14,447 nt of DNA from JAZQQB01 sp045628865 (GCA_045628865.1 JAZQQB010000056.1:1-14447), one strand, 5' to 3'. Counted from the first letter of the stretch, positions 1-8,182 are shown. Translations and numbers: made by a program. The notes: generated by a model not told the origin, from the letters alone.

Positions 1-1058
1 CCATTGTTGTTGGAGTAGAAGGAATAAAGAAGTGTTCCATCCTCTGCTACAACAGCGGCTTTGGTGGTAGTAGAACCAGCATCGATACCTAAGAAACAGT
101 TTCCGTGGTAATCTTCCAAACGTCCCTTTTTGACTGTGTTCCTGGCATGCCTATCGGTAAATGACTGGAAATCCGCATCGTCCTTGAACAATGGCTCCAT
201 ACGTTCTACTTCAAATTCCATGCTGATACCCTCATGCAGTCTGTTCATGAGATCAGCAGTCTGGAAGGATACCTCTTCCTTGGCATTCATGGCGGAACCC
301 ATAGCAGCAAACAAGTGCGAGTTATCCAAATCTATGATATGCTCATCATCTAACTTAAGGGTACGGATGAAGGCAACCTTTAATTCTGATAAAAAGTGGA
401 GTGGACCACCAAGAAAAGCTACATGACCACGGATTGGTTTGCCACAGGCAAGACCGGATATGGTCTGGTTGACAACTGCTTGAAAGATAGAAGCAGATAG
501 GTCTTCCTTGGTAGCACCTTCGTTGATCAAAGGCTGGATATCAGTCTTTGCAAAAACACCACAACGTGCTGCGATTGTGTATAAGGATTTGTAATCCTTG
601 GCATATGTATTAAGACCAGGTGCATCTGTCTGAAGCAGGGATGCCATCTGATCAATAAAAGAACCTGTACCACCGGCACAGATACCATTCATTCTCTGTT
701 CAATGTTGCCACCCTCAAAGTAAATGATCTTGGCGTCTTCTCCACCAAGCTCGATGGCTACGTCTGTTTTAGGCGCTTGTTCCTGTAATGCTGTGGATAC
801 AGCAATAACTTCCTGTGTAAATGGAACCCCTAAATGGTTGGCAAGACTAAGTCCGCCAGAGCCTGTAATCATTGGATGTACAGATATATTTCCTAACTCT
901 TTTGATGCTTTTTCTAATAAAGAAGCAAGTGTTTCCTGAATATTTGCAAAATGTCTCTCATAATCGGCAAATAATAAATTGTGAGCTTCATCTAATATGG
1001 CTATCTTAACAGTAGTAGAACCAATATCGATACCCAGTGAATAGTACTTGTTATCCAT
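1..1058 (-). CDS. Acyl-CoA dehydratase activase, long two-domain type (N-terminal part; runs off the window)
   Basis: This is an ATP-dependent activator related to HgdC/CompA, which injects an electron at low potential into 2-hydroxyacyl-CoA dehydratases; the long forms are abundant in anaerobic Clostridia and their substrate enzyme is often unknown. The 352 visible residues begin MDNKYYSLGIDIGSTTVK, an ASKHA phosphate-binding loop (residues 9-18). Cys127 (NGICAGGTGSF) and Cys166 (AARCGVFAKTD) sit at the positions of the two cysteines that hold the dimer-bridging [4Fe-4S] cluster in HgdC. A second ASKHA domain starts near residue 321 with LGIDAGSTTTK, so this is the duplicated long form (about 1400 aa in known relatives) rather than the roughly 260-aa HgdC. 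The start is supported by GAAGGGG about 7 bases upstream and a near-consensus promoter. The C-terminal part lies beyond base 1. Family assignment is firm; the physiological partner is unknown. Confidence 0.93.
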   Translation of the reverse strand, partial: MDNKYYSLGIDIGSTTVKIAILDEAHNLLFADYERHFANIQETLASLLEKASKELGNISVHPMITGSGGLSLANHLGVPFTQEVIAVSTALQEQAPKTDVAIELGGEDAKIIYFEGGNIEQRMNGICAGGTGSFIDQMASLLQTDAPGLNTYAKDYKSLYTIAARCGVFAKTDIQPLINEGATKEDLSASIFQAVVNQTISGLACGKPIRGHVAFLGGPLHFLSELKVAFIRTLKLDDEHIIDLDNSHLFAAMGSAMNAKEEVSFQTADLMNRLHEGISMEFEVERMEPLFKDDADFQSFTDRHARNTVKKGRLEDYHGNCFLGIDAGSTTTKAAVVAEDGTLLYSFYSNNN

Positions 1059-1103
1059 TTTTTAATCCCCTTCGTAAGTAATACAGAATTCTGAACCATT
1101 CGA

Positions 1104-1132
1104 ATTATACGACAGACACGGGAAAAGTGCAA
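1104..1132 (-). promoter_or_regulatory. Promoter of the activase gene
   Basis: Read on the minus strand this is TTGCAC (1127-1132), a 17-bp spacer, and a perfect TATAAT (1104-1109). The expected transcription start lies about 40 bases before the ATG at 1058. It is a sigma-A-type promoter, divergent from the one at 1175-1203. Confidence 0.8.
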
Positions 1133-1174
1133 CGGATAATAAATGAAATTTTGGTAAAATCTATAGTAGATTGT

Positions 1175-1203
1175 TTGCCTTTTTGTGTCTGGTCTGATAG
1201 AAT
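1175..1203 (+). promoter_or_regulatory. Promoter of the rhomboid-like to recO unit
   Basis: TTGCCT (1175-1180), a 17-bp spacer and TAGAAT (1198-1203) preceded by TG at 1195-1196, which makes an extended -10. Transcription would start near 1210, leaving a leader of about 70 bases before the ATG at 1282. This argues against the in-frame TTG at 1213 as the real start. No other convincing promoter or terminator was seen before 8153. Confidence 0.75.
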
Positions 1204-1281
1204 GAAAGTGGTTTGTTGTGTGTAGCGATAAGCTATATTTTTTATAAAAACTTTTTGATCGAAGATCATGAAAGGAGATTT

Positions 1282-2214
1282 ATGAATAAATTTTTGGCGA
1301 AACTTGAGCGAAAATGGGGGAGATATGCGATTAAGAATCTCCCAATGTGGATGATCATTTTTTATACCATTGGATATTTGATTCAGTATACTATGAAGGA
1401 TCTGTATATTTATATGACTTTAGATGTATATCAGATTCTCCACGGACAGGTTTGGAGGGTAGTGACCTGGCTTTTGATTCCACCACCAACACTTCAGCCA
1501 TTATTGGCGGCATTGATGATGTTTGTGTATTTTAGCATTGCTTCTACCTTGGAGCAGGTATGGGGCACCTTTTTCCTGAACCTTTATATATTTTCGGGTA
1601 TTGTTTTAACAATCATCGGATCTTTTGGAATATACTTGATCAGTCATTTGGTTTATGGTGAGTTTGCTACCATTTACTTATCTGCATTGATTTCTACGAT
1701 CATTTCGACCTACTATATCAATATGAGCCTTTTCTTGGGATATGCAGCAACATTCCCGGAAATGGAAATGCGATTGATGTTTTTGCTGCCTATAAAGGCA
1801 AAGTGGTTAGGACTGGTTTATGCATTGCTTCTTGCTGATGATGCTTATAAATTGTTTAGGGCACATTGGTCATTTGGTATGGTTATTGTTATTTCCTTAT
1901 TGAATTTTCTGATCTTCTTCTTATCAACCAGAAAATCATTACATTTAAACAGGGAACAAAGACAGATCCGTAAAAACTTTAGACAGCAGACGAGACAGGC
2001 TTCCTTTGGAAACAGAATGGGCAGCACACAAAGAAACAGTTCACAGGCATCTTCTATGAAACCACAGTCTGCAACCAGACATAAATGTGCAGTATGCGGT
2101 CAGACAGAGAGCACAGCTCCTGATCTTTCCTTTAGATTCTGTACAAAGTGCGAAGGCAGCTATGAATATTGTGAGAATCATATTTTCACACATCAGCATG
2201 TTAAGAAAAACTAG
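1282..2214 (+). CDS. Rhomboid-fold integral membrane protein with C-terminal zinc finger (probable pseudoprotease)
   Basis: A 310-aa membrane protein. Residues 22-215 hold about six hydrophobic segments. HGQVWRVVTW (54-63) matches the GQxWRxxT element of the rhomboid/Derlin superfamily, and a MFLLPIKAKWLG-type stretch (166-177) is also typical. I do not see the GxSG serine motif or the catalytic histidine of active rhomboids (the corresponding region reads ISTYYINMSLFLGYAA), so proteolysis is unlikely. A basic, Ser/Gln-rich linker (about 216-265) leads to a zinc-binding tail: Cys269-x2-Cys272, Cys287-x2-Cys290, Cys297-x2-His300, then His304 and His306. A role as membrane receptor or chaperone is inference only. 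The start at 1282 has AAGGAG four bases upstream; an in-frame TTG at 1213 would add 23 residues but lies next to the predicted transcription start. First gene of its transcription unit. Confidence 0.8.
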   Translation: MNKFLAKLERKWGRYAIKNLPMWMIIFYTIGYLIQYTMKDLYIYMTLDVYQILHGQVWRVVTWLLIPPPTLQPLLAALMMFVYFSIASTLEQVWGTFFLNLYIFSGIVLTIIGSFGIYLISHLVYGEFATIYLSALISTIISTYYINMSLFLGYAATFPEMEMRLMFLLPIKAKWLGLVYALLLADDAYKLFRAHWSFGMVIVISLLNFLIFFLSTRKSLHLNREQRQIRKNFRQQTRQASFGNRMGSTQRNSSQASSMKPQSATRHKCAVCGQTESTAPDLSFRFCTKCEGSYEYCENHIFTHQHVKKN

Positions 2215-2221
2215 AAATTAG

Positions 2222-2275
2222 TTGTTTTTGTAAAGTGCAGGAAAAAGTTGCAAAGATTAAAAACTGCACAAACAA
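2222..2275 (+). promoter_or_regulatory. Inverted repeat in the gap before the sigma-like gene
   Basis: GTGCAG (2235-2240) pairs with CTGCAC (2264-2269), extended by TTGTTT (2222-2227) with AAACAA (2270-2275) across a 7-base bulge on the left. It lies between two genes of one transcription unit and has no T-run, so it is not a terminator. It could be a processing or stabilising hairpin. It covers the alternative TTG start at 2248 and so favours the ATG at 2305. Confidence 0.4.
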
Positions 2276-2304
2276 TAATTAAATATAAGGAAGTAAATGA
2301 ATAT

Positions 2305-3054
2305 ATGAGTCAGGAAATGGAATTTGCAAAGCAGCTTCAGGGGTTACTCACTATGGCTTTGGAGCAGGGAAATGTTGTTAGTAAGGAGCAGGTGATCGAA
2401 GCTTTCCCTGGAATGGAGATTGATGAGAATCGATACGCTCTCATTGAAGCATATTTGAAAGAACACAAGGTAGGGATTGGTGATCCTCTTGATCCATTTG
2501 AGTATATGTCTAGTGAGGAAAAAAATTATCTGGATGATTATTTGAATGAATTAAAGGAATTAAAGGAATACTCAGAGGGAGAAATCGAAGGCATTTCCAT
2601 TGCAGCTATGGCTGGCGAGATAGATGCTCAAAAGACCTTGATTGAAGTGTATTTACCAAGAATTCCAGAAATTGCAAAGCTTTATGCTGGGCAGGGTGCA
2701 TTATTGGAGGATCTGATTGGAGAGGGTAATGTGGCCCTTGCTACAGGTGTTACCATGTTAAACTGCTTAGAAAAGGCTGATGAGGTTGAGGGGCTTTTGA
2801 TCCAAATGGTAATGGATGCCATGGAAAATCTCATTGAAGAATCCGCAGGAACCCATGACACTTCAGAAAAGATTGCTGAAAAGTGCAATGAAATCCTTGA
2901 AAAGGCGAAGGAAATGGCGGAAGCGTATGGAAGAAATGTAACTCCGGATGAGCTATGTATGGGAACAGAATATAGCTTGGAGGAAATCTATGAGGCCATG
3001 GATCTGTCTGGAAATCAGATCGAATATATCGAGGTGAAGGCTGATGAGAAGTGA
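2305..3054 (+). CDS. Sigma-70-like protein without a recognisable DNA-melting region
   Basis: A 249-aa acidic protein resembling the front half of a primary sigma factor. Residues 1-62 (LLTMALEQGNVVSKEQVIEAF ... VGIGDP) look like region 1.1. Residues 113-147 (IEVYLPRIPEIAKLY ... LLEDLIGEGNVAL) follow the region 2.1-2.2 pattern (VxxIAxxYxxxGxxLxDLIQEGNxGL), the part that binds the RNA polymerase beta' coiled coil. After that, the aromatic -10 melting and recognition residues of regions 2.3-2.4 are absent: the stretch reads MLNCLEKADEVEGLLIQMV. Residues 211-245 (NVTPDELCMG ... LEEIYEAMDLS) resemble region 3, and region 4 is missing. A core-binding regulator or an anti-sigma-like decoy is an inference. 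AAGGAAG (2287-2293) is 11 bases from the chosen ATG, which is long; a TTG at 2248 would add 19 residues. The end overlaps the next gene by 11 bases, suggesting coupled translation. Confidence 0.65.
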   Translation: MSQEMEFAKQLQGLLTMALEQGNVVSKEQVIEAFPGMEIDENRYALIEAYLKEHKVGIGDPLDPFEYMSSEEKNYLDDYLNELKELKEYSEGEIEGISIAAMAGEIDAQKTLIEVYLPRIPEIAKLYAGQGALLEDLIGEGNVALATGVTMLNCLEKADEVEGLLIQMVMDAMENLIEESAGTHDTSEKIAEKCNEILEKAKEMAEAYGRNVTPDELCMGTEYSLEEIYEAMDLSGNQIEYIEVKADEK

Positions 3055-3451
3055 GTACGAACCATATAAATATGTGATCCAGGATATTACACATGTGTAT
3101 ATTGGTTGTTTTTTTACCCTGCAGGAAGTGATGAATTTCGAGGATGCACCTTTTAAGGTAAAGGCAGCTTTTGGAAAATATTTTTTTACGGATGCAAAAG
3201 AGGGACCGGAAACAACACTTTCGGATTTTTTATTTGACATAAAGTCCGATCAGTTTTCTTATGAGGTTTTGAAGAAACTTAAGACAAAGGTGAAATACAG
3301 TATTCCGAAAAGCTTTGAGAAAGACAAGGGATATCGCAATGAAGTGAAAAGTTTCGAAGAGTTTGTGGCAAGTGAATTGATCAAAGAACATAAAGATCAG
3401 ATCATTGTGGAAGAAATCTGTTTTTCTAAGCTTGCGTTGATGGGAATTTAA
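3044..3451 (+). CDS. Unknown small protein, coupled to the sigma-like gene
   Basis: A 135-aa protein that I do not recognise. It starts at an ATG inside the last codons of the sigma-like gene (11-base overlap, reading frame shifted), with a GAGGTGAAGG stretch just upstream as ribosome site; such overlaps usually mean translational coupling and joint function. There is no signal peptide and no clear membrane segment. The N-terminal third is aromatic-rich (YEPYKYVIQDITHVYIGCFFTL) and the C-terminal part is rich in Lys and Glu, consistent with a soluble cytoplasmic protein. It could be a partner of the sigma-like protein, but nothing in its own sequence shows a function. Confidence 0.7.
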   Translation: MRSEYEPYKYVIQDITHVYIGCFFTLQEVMNFEDAPFKVKAAFGKYFFTDAKEGPETTLSDFLFDIKSDQFSYEVLKKLKTKVKYSIPKSFEKDKGYRNEVKSFEEFVASELIKEHKDQIIVEEICFSKLALMGI

Positions 3452-3520
3452 TGGAAAGTCAATAGGTTTAGAGGGGTTTTGAATAGTTGCGAAATTATGA
3501 AAGGGCGAATTGAATTTAAT

Positions 3521-6445
3521 ATGAAGATTGAAGAATTAAAAAGCTATGAGATTTTAGAAAAAAGAAGAATTGATGACATCAATTCCATGAGTTATTTATT
3601 GAAGCACAAAAAGACAGGCGCATATGTGGCTCTTTTGGAAAATGATGATGAAAATAAAGTGTTTAATATTGCATTTAGAACACCGCCAGCCAACTCTACT
3701 GGTGTAGCTCATATCATTGAACATACTGTTTTATGCGGTTCTACGAAATTCCCTTCTAAGGATCCATTTATGGAACTGGAAAAAAGCTCGTTGAATACTT
3801 TTTTAAATGCTATGACCTATCCGGATAAGACCATGTATCCGCTTGCAAGCTGTAACGATACAGATTTTCAGAATTTGATGGATGTGTATTTAGATGCTGT
3901 GTTCCATCCTAACATTTATAAAGAAAAGAAGATCTTTATGCAGGAAGGCTGGCACTATGAAATGGAAGATGCAGAGGATGAGCTAACCATCAACGGTGTT
4001 GTTTACAACGAGATGAAGGGCGCATTTTCTTCAGCAGATGATGTGCTTTACAGAGAGATTACAACCTCTTTGTATCCGGATATTACCTATGGTATGGAAT
4101 CCGGCGGTGATCCGGATGTGATTCCAGAGCTATCCTATGAGGAATATCTTGATTTTCATAGGAAATATTATCATCCATCCAATTCCTATATTTATTTATA
4201 TGGCAATATGGATATGGCTGAAAAGCTTGACTGGATCGACAGGGAATATCTTTCAGAATACGACTATTTAGAAGTGGATTCTGATATTGCATTACAGAAA
4301 CCTTTTACCTCTATTAAGGAGGACAAGAAATATTATTCTATTTCTGAGAATGAATCAGAGCAGGATAACACTTATTTATCCTATAACATTTCTTTAGGAA
4401 GTTCCTTGGATGCAAGGCTATACAGAGCCTTTGACATCTTGGATTATGTACTTTGTTCTTCTAAGGGGGCACCTGTAAAGGAAGCATTGATCCATAAGGG
4501 AATCGGTACTGAGGTTTATAGTGATTATTCAAGTGTGATCAAGCAGCCATATTTTAGCTTTGTAGCCAAAAATGCCAACGAATCGGATAAGGAAGCATTT
4601 TTAAGTACTATTAAGGAAACTCTGGAAGAACTTGTAAAAAATGGTATTGATCAGAAAGCACTGATGGCGGGAATCGCCCATGCAGAGTTTCATTACAGAG
4701 AAGCTGATTTTGGAAATTATCCAAAGGGCCTGATGTATGGTTTACAGATGTTTGATTCATGGCTTTATGACAAAAATGCGCCATTTATCCATATTGAAGC
4801 AAATGATACCTTTGCATTTTTAAAGAGCCAGGTTTCTACTGGTTATTTTGAAAAACTCATTGAAGAGTATATGCTTCACAATACACATAGTTCCTTACTG
4901 ATTCTTGCACCTAAAAAAGGACTGACAGAAGAAAAGGATCAGGCATTGGCTGATCAGTTAGCAGCTTTAAAGGCATCTATGAGTGAAGAAGAGATTCAGA
5001 CAATTGTAAAAGAAACAAAGGATTTATTAACCTGGCAGGAAACAGAGGATTCCAAAGAGGTTTTGGCTAAGATTCCAACCTTAACAAGAGCAGATATTAA
5101 AAAACAGGCAGAACCTTTGACAAATGAACTTAGAAAAATCGAAGGAAATGATCTTTTGTTCCACAATGTCTTTACCAATGGAATTGGCTATGTGAGACTG
5201 GTATTTTCTTTGAAGGATCTTCCAGGAAAGTATTATCCATATTTAGGCATTCTTAAAAATATTTTATATGGTGTGGATACTAGCAAGCATACCTATGGAG
5301 AATTGAACCATGAAATGAATACCATTTCGGGTGGATTGTCTTTTGGTATTTCTACCTATACAAATGCCACTGATTATGAATCGTATATGACCACCTTTGA
5401 AGTAAAAACAAAGGCGCTTTATGAAAATATGGAAAATACCATTTCCTTAGTCCGAGAGATCCTTTTTGAATCAAAACTTGAGAGCAGTGAAAGAATCCGA
5501 GAGATCTTAGAGGAAGTGCGTTCTAGAATGGAAGCGGATTTCGTTTCTTCAGGACATGTGACAGCGGTGAATACGGCGGAAAGCTATTTTTCTAAGCCTG
5601 CAATGATCGGTGAAATCGTAAGTGGTATACCGGCTTATAAGCTTATTGTTTCTATTTTAAATGATTATGAGAATGAAAAGCAAAAGCTTATGACGATTCT
5701 TCAGGAAATGATTGATTCTATTTTTAGAAAAGAGAATTTATTGGTAGATGTGACAGCAGAGGAAGAAGGTGTTCAGGAAGTAAGTCGTATAATACCTGAT
5801 TTTATCAATACATTATCTAAAGCAGAGGTATTAAAGGAACATTTTGAACCAGTACTTTCCAAGAACAATGAAGGACTTTGCTGTGCTTCGCAGGTACAGT
5901 ATGTATGTCGTGCCGGTAACTTTGCCAGAAAGGGACTTACTTATTCTGGTTCACTTCGCGTCACAAAATCTATCTTGGGCCGTGAGTACTTATGGAATAA
6001 TGTTCGTGTGAAGAATGGTGCTTATGGATGTATGTGTTCCTTCAGACAGGCAGGAGACAGCTATTTTGTTTCTTATCGTGATCCAAAACTAAAGGAAACG
6101 GTTGATGTGTATGAGAAAGCTGCAGATTATATTGCAAATTATGATGGCTCAGAGGATGATATTACCAAGTTTATCATTGGAACCATTAGTGATATCGATA
6201 TTCCATTGACACCTTCCCAGAGAGGAAGCCGTTCTATGGCAGCATATCTTTCTAATTATTCTTTTGAACAGATTCAGAAGGAGAGAGATGAAATCCTTGC
6301 TACAACGAAAGAGGACATTCGTAAGACTGCTAAGATTATTGAAGCTTTTTTAAGTGATGACTGCTTCTGCGTTGTGGGTAATGAAGCGAAGATCAAGGAA
6401 GATGCTGCATTGTTTAAGGAAGTAAAGCCGCTGATCGAGGCATAG
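3521..6445 (+). CDS. M16C family zinc metallopeptidase (PreP/Cym1-like)
   Basis: A 974-aa peptidase of the insulinase superfamily, the usual size for the M16C (presequence-protease-like) group, which closes two halves around short unfolded peptides. The inverted zinc motif HxxEH is His64-Ile-Ile-Glu67-His68 in GVAHIIEHTVLCGS, and the third zinc ligand is expected at Glu164 in VVYNEMKGAFSS, a block characteristic of M16C. The C-terminal half carries VKNGAYG (about 830-836), a substrate-binding element of this family. There is no signal peptide, so it probably degrades peptides in the cytoplasm. The start is uncertain: ATG at 3521 gives the MKIEELKSYE beginning typical of relatives, but its AAAGGGCG is 13 bases away; ATG at 3497 or TTG at 3479 are possible in-frame alternatives. 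It lies 69 bases after the unknown gene and 59 bases before era, with no terminator. Confidence 0.93.
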   Translation: MKIEELKSYEILEKRRIDDINSMSYLLKHKKTGAYVALLENDDENKVFNIAFRTPPANSTGVAHIIEHTVLCGSTKFPSKDPFMELEKSSLNTFLNAMTYPDKTMYPLASCNDTDFQNLMDVYLDAVFHPNIYKEKKIFMQEGWHYEMEDAEDELTINGVVYNEMKGAFSSADDVLYREITTSLYPDITYGMESGGDPDVIPELSYEEYLDFHRKYYHPSNSYIYLYGNMDMAEKLDWIDREYLSEYDYLEVDSDIALQKPFTSIKEDKKYYSISENESEQDNTYLSYNISLGSSLDARLYRAFDILDYVLCSSKGAPVKEALIHKGIGTEVYSDYSSVIKQPYFSFVAKNANESDKEAFLSTIKETLEELVKNGIDQKALMAGIAHAEFHYREADFGNYPKGLMYGLQMFDSWLYDKNAPFIHIEANDTFAFLKSQVSTGYFEKLIEEYMLHNTHSSLLILAPKKGLTEEKDQALADQLAALKASMSEEEIQTIVKETKDLLTWQETEDSKEVLAKIPTLTRADIKKQAEPLTNELRKIEGNDLLFHNVFTNGIGYVRLVFSLKDLPGKYYPYLGILKNILYGVDTSKHTYGELNHEMNTISGGLSFGISTYTNATDYESYMTTFEVKTKALYENMENTISLVREILFESKLESSERIREILEEVRSRMEADFVSSGHVTAVNTAESYFSKPAMIGEIVSGIPAYKLIVSILNDYENEKQKLMTILQEMIDSIFRKENLLVDVTAEEEGVQEVSRIIPDFINTLSKAEVLKEHFEPVLSKNNEGLCCASQVQYVCRAGNFARKGLTYSGSLRVTKSILGREYLWNNVRVKNGAYGCMCSFRQAGDSYFVSYRDPKLKETVDVYEKAADYIANYDGSEDDITKFIIGTISDIDIPLTPSQRGSRSMAAYLSNYSFEQIQKERDEILATTKEDIRKTAKIIEAFLSDDCFCVVGNEAKIKEDAALFKEVKPLIEA

Positions 6446-6454
6446 AGATTTTAC

Positions 6455-6481
6455 TAGTTTAGAAATTAGTTTAGAAATTAG
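6455..6481 (+). repeat. Tandem 12-bp repeat between the peptidase gene and era
   Basis: Two copies of TAGTTTAGAAAT plus a further TAG. A similar TAGAAATTAG string directly follows the stop of the rhomboid-like gene at 2212. No function is evident. Confidence 0.6.
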
Positions 6482-6504
6482 ATTGTTACATTTGGAGGAT
6501 AGAA

Positions 6505-7416
6505 ATGAGCGAACAAAACGCAAGCTTTAAAGCCGGATTTGCTACACTGATCGGCAGACCTAATGTTGGAAAAAGTACATTGATGAATCATTTGATCGGA
6601 CAAAAGATTGCAATTACATCCAATAAGCCGCAGACGACCAGAAATAGAATCCAGACAGTATATACCTCAGAGGAAGGCCAGATTGTTTTTTTAGACACAC
6701 CAGGTATCCATAAGGCAAAAAATAAACTTGGTGATTATATGGTTGGTGTTGCAGAGGGAACTTTAAATGATGTTGATGTGATCCTTTGGTTGGTAGAGCC
6801 TACTAATTATATTGGTGCAGGAGAGCAGCATATCTTAGAAAAGCTTCGTAAGGTAAATACACCAGTTATTTTGGTCATCAACAAGATCGATACCGTAAAA
6901 CGGGAAGAGGTTTTTGAGTACATTGATACTTATCGTAAGGAATTTGATTTCGCAGAGATCGTTCCGGTATCTGCTTTTAAGGGAACCAATACAGACGAAC
7001 TGATCAAGTGTATCATGAAGTATCTGCCATATGGCGAAGCTTTTTATGATGAGGATACTGTTACAGACCAGCCAGAACGACAGATTGTTGCGGAACTGAT
7101 CCGTGAGCAGGCACTTCGTTCCTTACAGGATGAGGTACCTCATGGAATTGCTGTTACCATTGAACGTATGAAATTTAGAAAAAATATCTGTGATATAGAC
7201 GCAACCATTATCTGCGAGAGAGATACTCACAAGGGTATCATCATTGGAAAGCAGGGAAGTATGTTAAAAAAGATTGGTACCAATGCCCGCTTTGGCATTG
7301 AGCAGATGCTTGAGATGAAGGTAAATCTGCAACTATGGGTAAAGGTGAAAAAGGACTGGAGAGATTCCGACTTTTTACTGAAAAACTTTGGTTATCAGCA
7401 GATTGATGAGGAATAA
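6505..7416 (+). CDS. era: GTPase Era
   Basis: Era is an essential Ras-like GTPase that binds the 3' end of 16S rRNA and helps mature the 30S subunit, linking it to growth and division. The 303 aa match the family length. G1 is GRPNVGKST (17-25), G3 is DTPG (64-67), G4 is NKID (126-129) and G5 is the SA at 156-157; the switch segment NKPQTTRNRI (40-49) is the Era signature. The C-terminal KH domain has GKQG (248-251). The ribosome site GGAGG lies about 8 bases before the ATG. It is followed 66 bases later by recO, a conserved neighbour in Firmicutes. Confidence 0.98.
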   Translation: MSEQNASFKAGFATLIGRPNVGKSTLMNHLIGQKIAITSNKPQTTRNRIQTVYTSEEGQIVFLDTPGIHKAKNKLGDYMVGVAEGTLNDVDVILWLVEPTNYIGAGEQHILEKLRKVNTPVILVINKIDTVKREEVFEYIDTYRKEFDFAEIVPVSAFKGTNTDELIKCIMKYLPYGEAFYDEDTVTDQPERQIVAELIREQALRSLQDEVPHGIAVTIERMKFRKNICDIDATIICERDTHKGIIIGKQGSMLKKIGTNARFGIEQMLEMKVNLQLWVKVKKDWRDSDFLLKNFGYQQIDEE

Positions 7417-7482
7417 AGCTGTTTGTCTGATACATTTTTTGAGGATAAAACGGGGTTTATGACAGGAAGGCGGTGAGGTGAC

Positions 7483-8133
7483 TTGCAGGAAGTAACCATG
7501 GTCACCGGACTTGTCTTAAAGACACAAAGTGTTGGAGAATATGACAGACGCGTGGTCTTGCTGACTTTGGAAAGGGGCAAGATCACTTGTTTTGCAAGGG
7601 GAGCCAGAAAGCAGAATAGTAAGCTGATGGCTGCTACCGGGCTTTTTGCTTTTGGACAGTTTAAGGTATATGAGGGGAAAAATGCATATACATTGACGGA
7701 TGCGGAAATCGGCAATTATTTCGAGGAACTGATGCTTGATTTTGATGCAGCTTATCTGGGTATGTACTTTTTAGAAGTGGCAGATTATTACTGTCGTGAG
7801 AATAATGATGATAAAGAAATGTTAAAGCTTTTATATCAGTCTTTGCGTGCATTGACCCATCAAAAAATTCCCAACGAATTAGTCAGATGCATTTATGAGA
7901 TCAAGGCAATTGTTGTGAATGGTGAGTTTCCAGGTTATCCAACGGATGCAGGTCTTTTGGAGGCGACATTATATACCATTCAGTATATTGTGGAAACGGA
8001 TGTATCAAAGCTTTATACCTTTCAGGTAAGTGATCAGGTGTTAGCACAGCTGATTCAGATCTGTAAAAAATATAGAAAGCAGTGTATGGACAGGGAGTTT
8101 AAGAGCCTTTCCATCCTAGAAACTATTGTTTAG
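7483..8133 (+). CDS. recO: DNA repair protein RecO
   Basis: RecO loads RecA at gaps in the RecFOR pathway. The 216-aa product has the N-terminal OB-fold signature (VTGLVLKTQSVGEYDRRVVL ... ERGKITCFARGAR, about 6-43) and a helical C-terminal domain. It is shorter than the roughly 240-250 aa usual in the family and lacks the two CxxC pairs of the C-terminal zinc finger found in many RecO proteins; the corresponding region reads NGEFPGYPTDAG. Two starts fit: the TTG at 7483, with GAGGTG 4 bases upstream, gives MQEVTMVTG; the ATG at 7498, with AGGA 7 bases upstream, gives MVTG. The longer form was chosen because relatives usually carry a few residues before VTG. Last gene of the unit that begins at the 1175 promoter. 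Confidence 0.93.
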   Translation: MQEVTMVTGLVLKTQSVGEYDRRVVLLTLERGKITCFARGARKQNSKLMAATGLFAFGQFKVYEGKNAYTLTDAEIGNYFEELMLDFDAAYLGMYFLEVADYYCRENNDDKEMLKLLYQSLRALTHQKIPNELVRCIYEIKAIVVNGEFPGYPTDAGLLEATLYTIQYIVETDVSKLYTFQVSDQVLAQLIQICKKYRKQCMDREFKSLSILETIV

Positions 8134-8152
8134 TAAGGGCTGCAGGGTTGTT

Positions 8153-8182
8153 AGACATGTTTTCCTTATAAAAAATATGTCT
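8153..8182 (+). terminator. AT-rich hairpin after recO, possible weak terminator
   Basis: AGACATGTTTT (8153-8163) pairs with AAAATATGTCT (8172-8182) over 11 positions with one G-U pair and an 8-base loop, 19 bases after the recO stop. Only two or three T follow, so termination would be weak. Its right arm overlaps the -35 box of the next promoter by one base. Confidence 0.4.

Noticed and set aside
130..939. Plus-strand open frames (130-426 and 724-939)
   Set aside because: They are shadows opposite the activase gene, whose minus-strand frame carries the conserved motifs and both cluster cysteines.
1213..1281. Upstream TTG start for the rhomboid-like gene
   Set aside because: It lies about three bases after the predicted transcription start and has no ribosome site, while the ATG at 1282 has AAGGAG.
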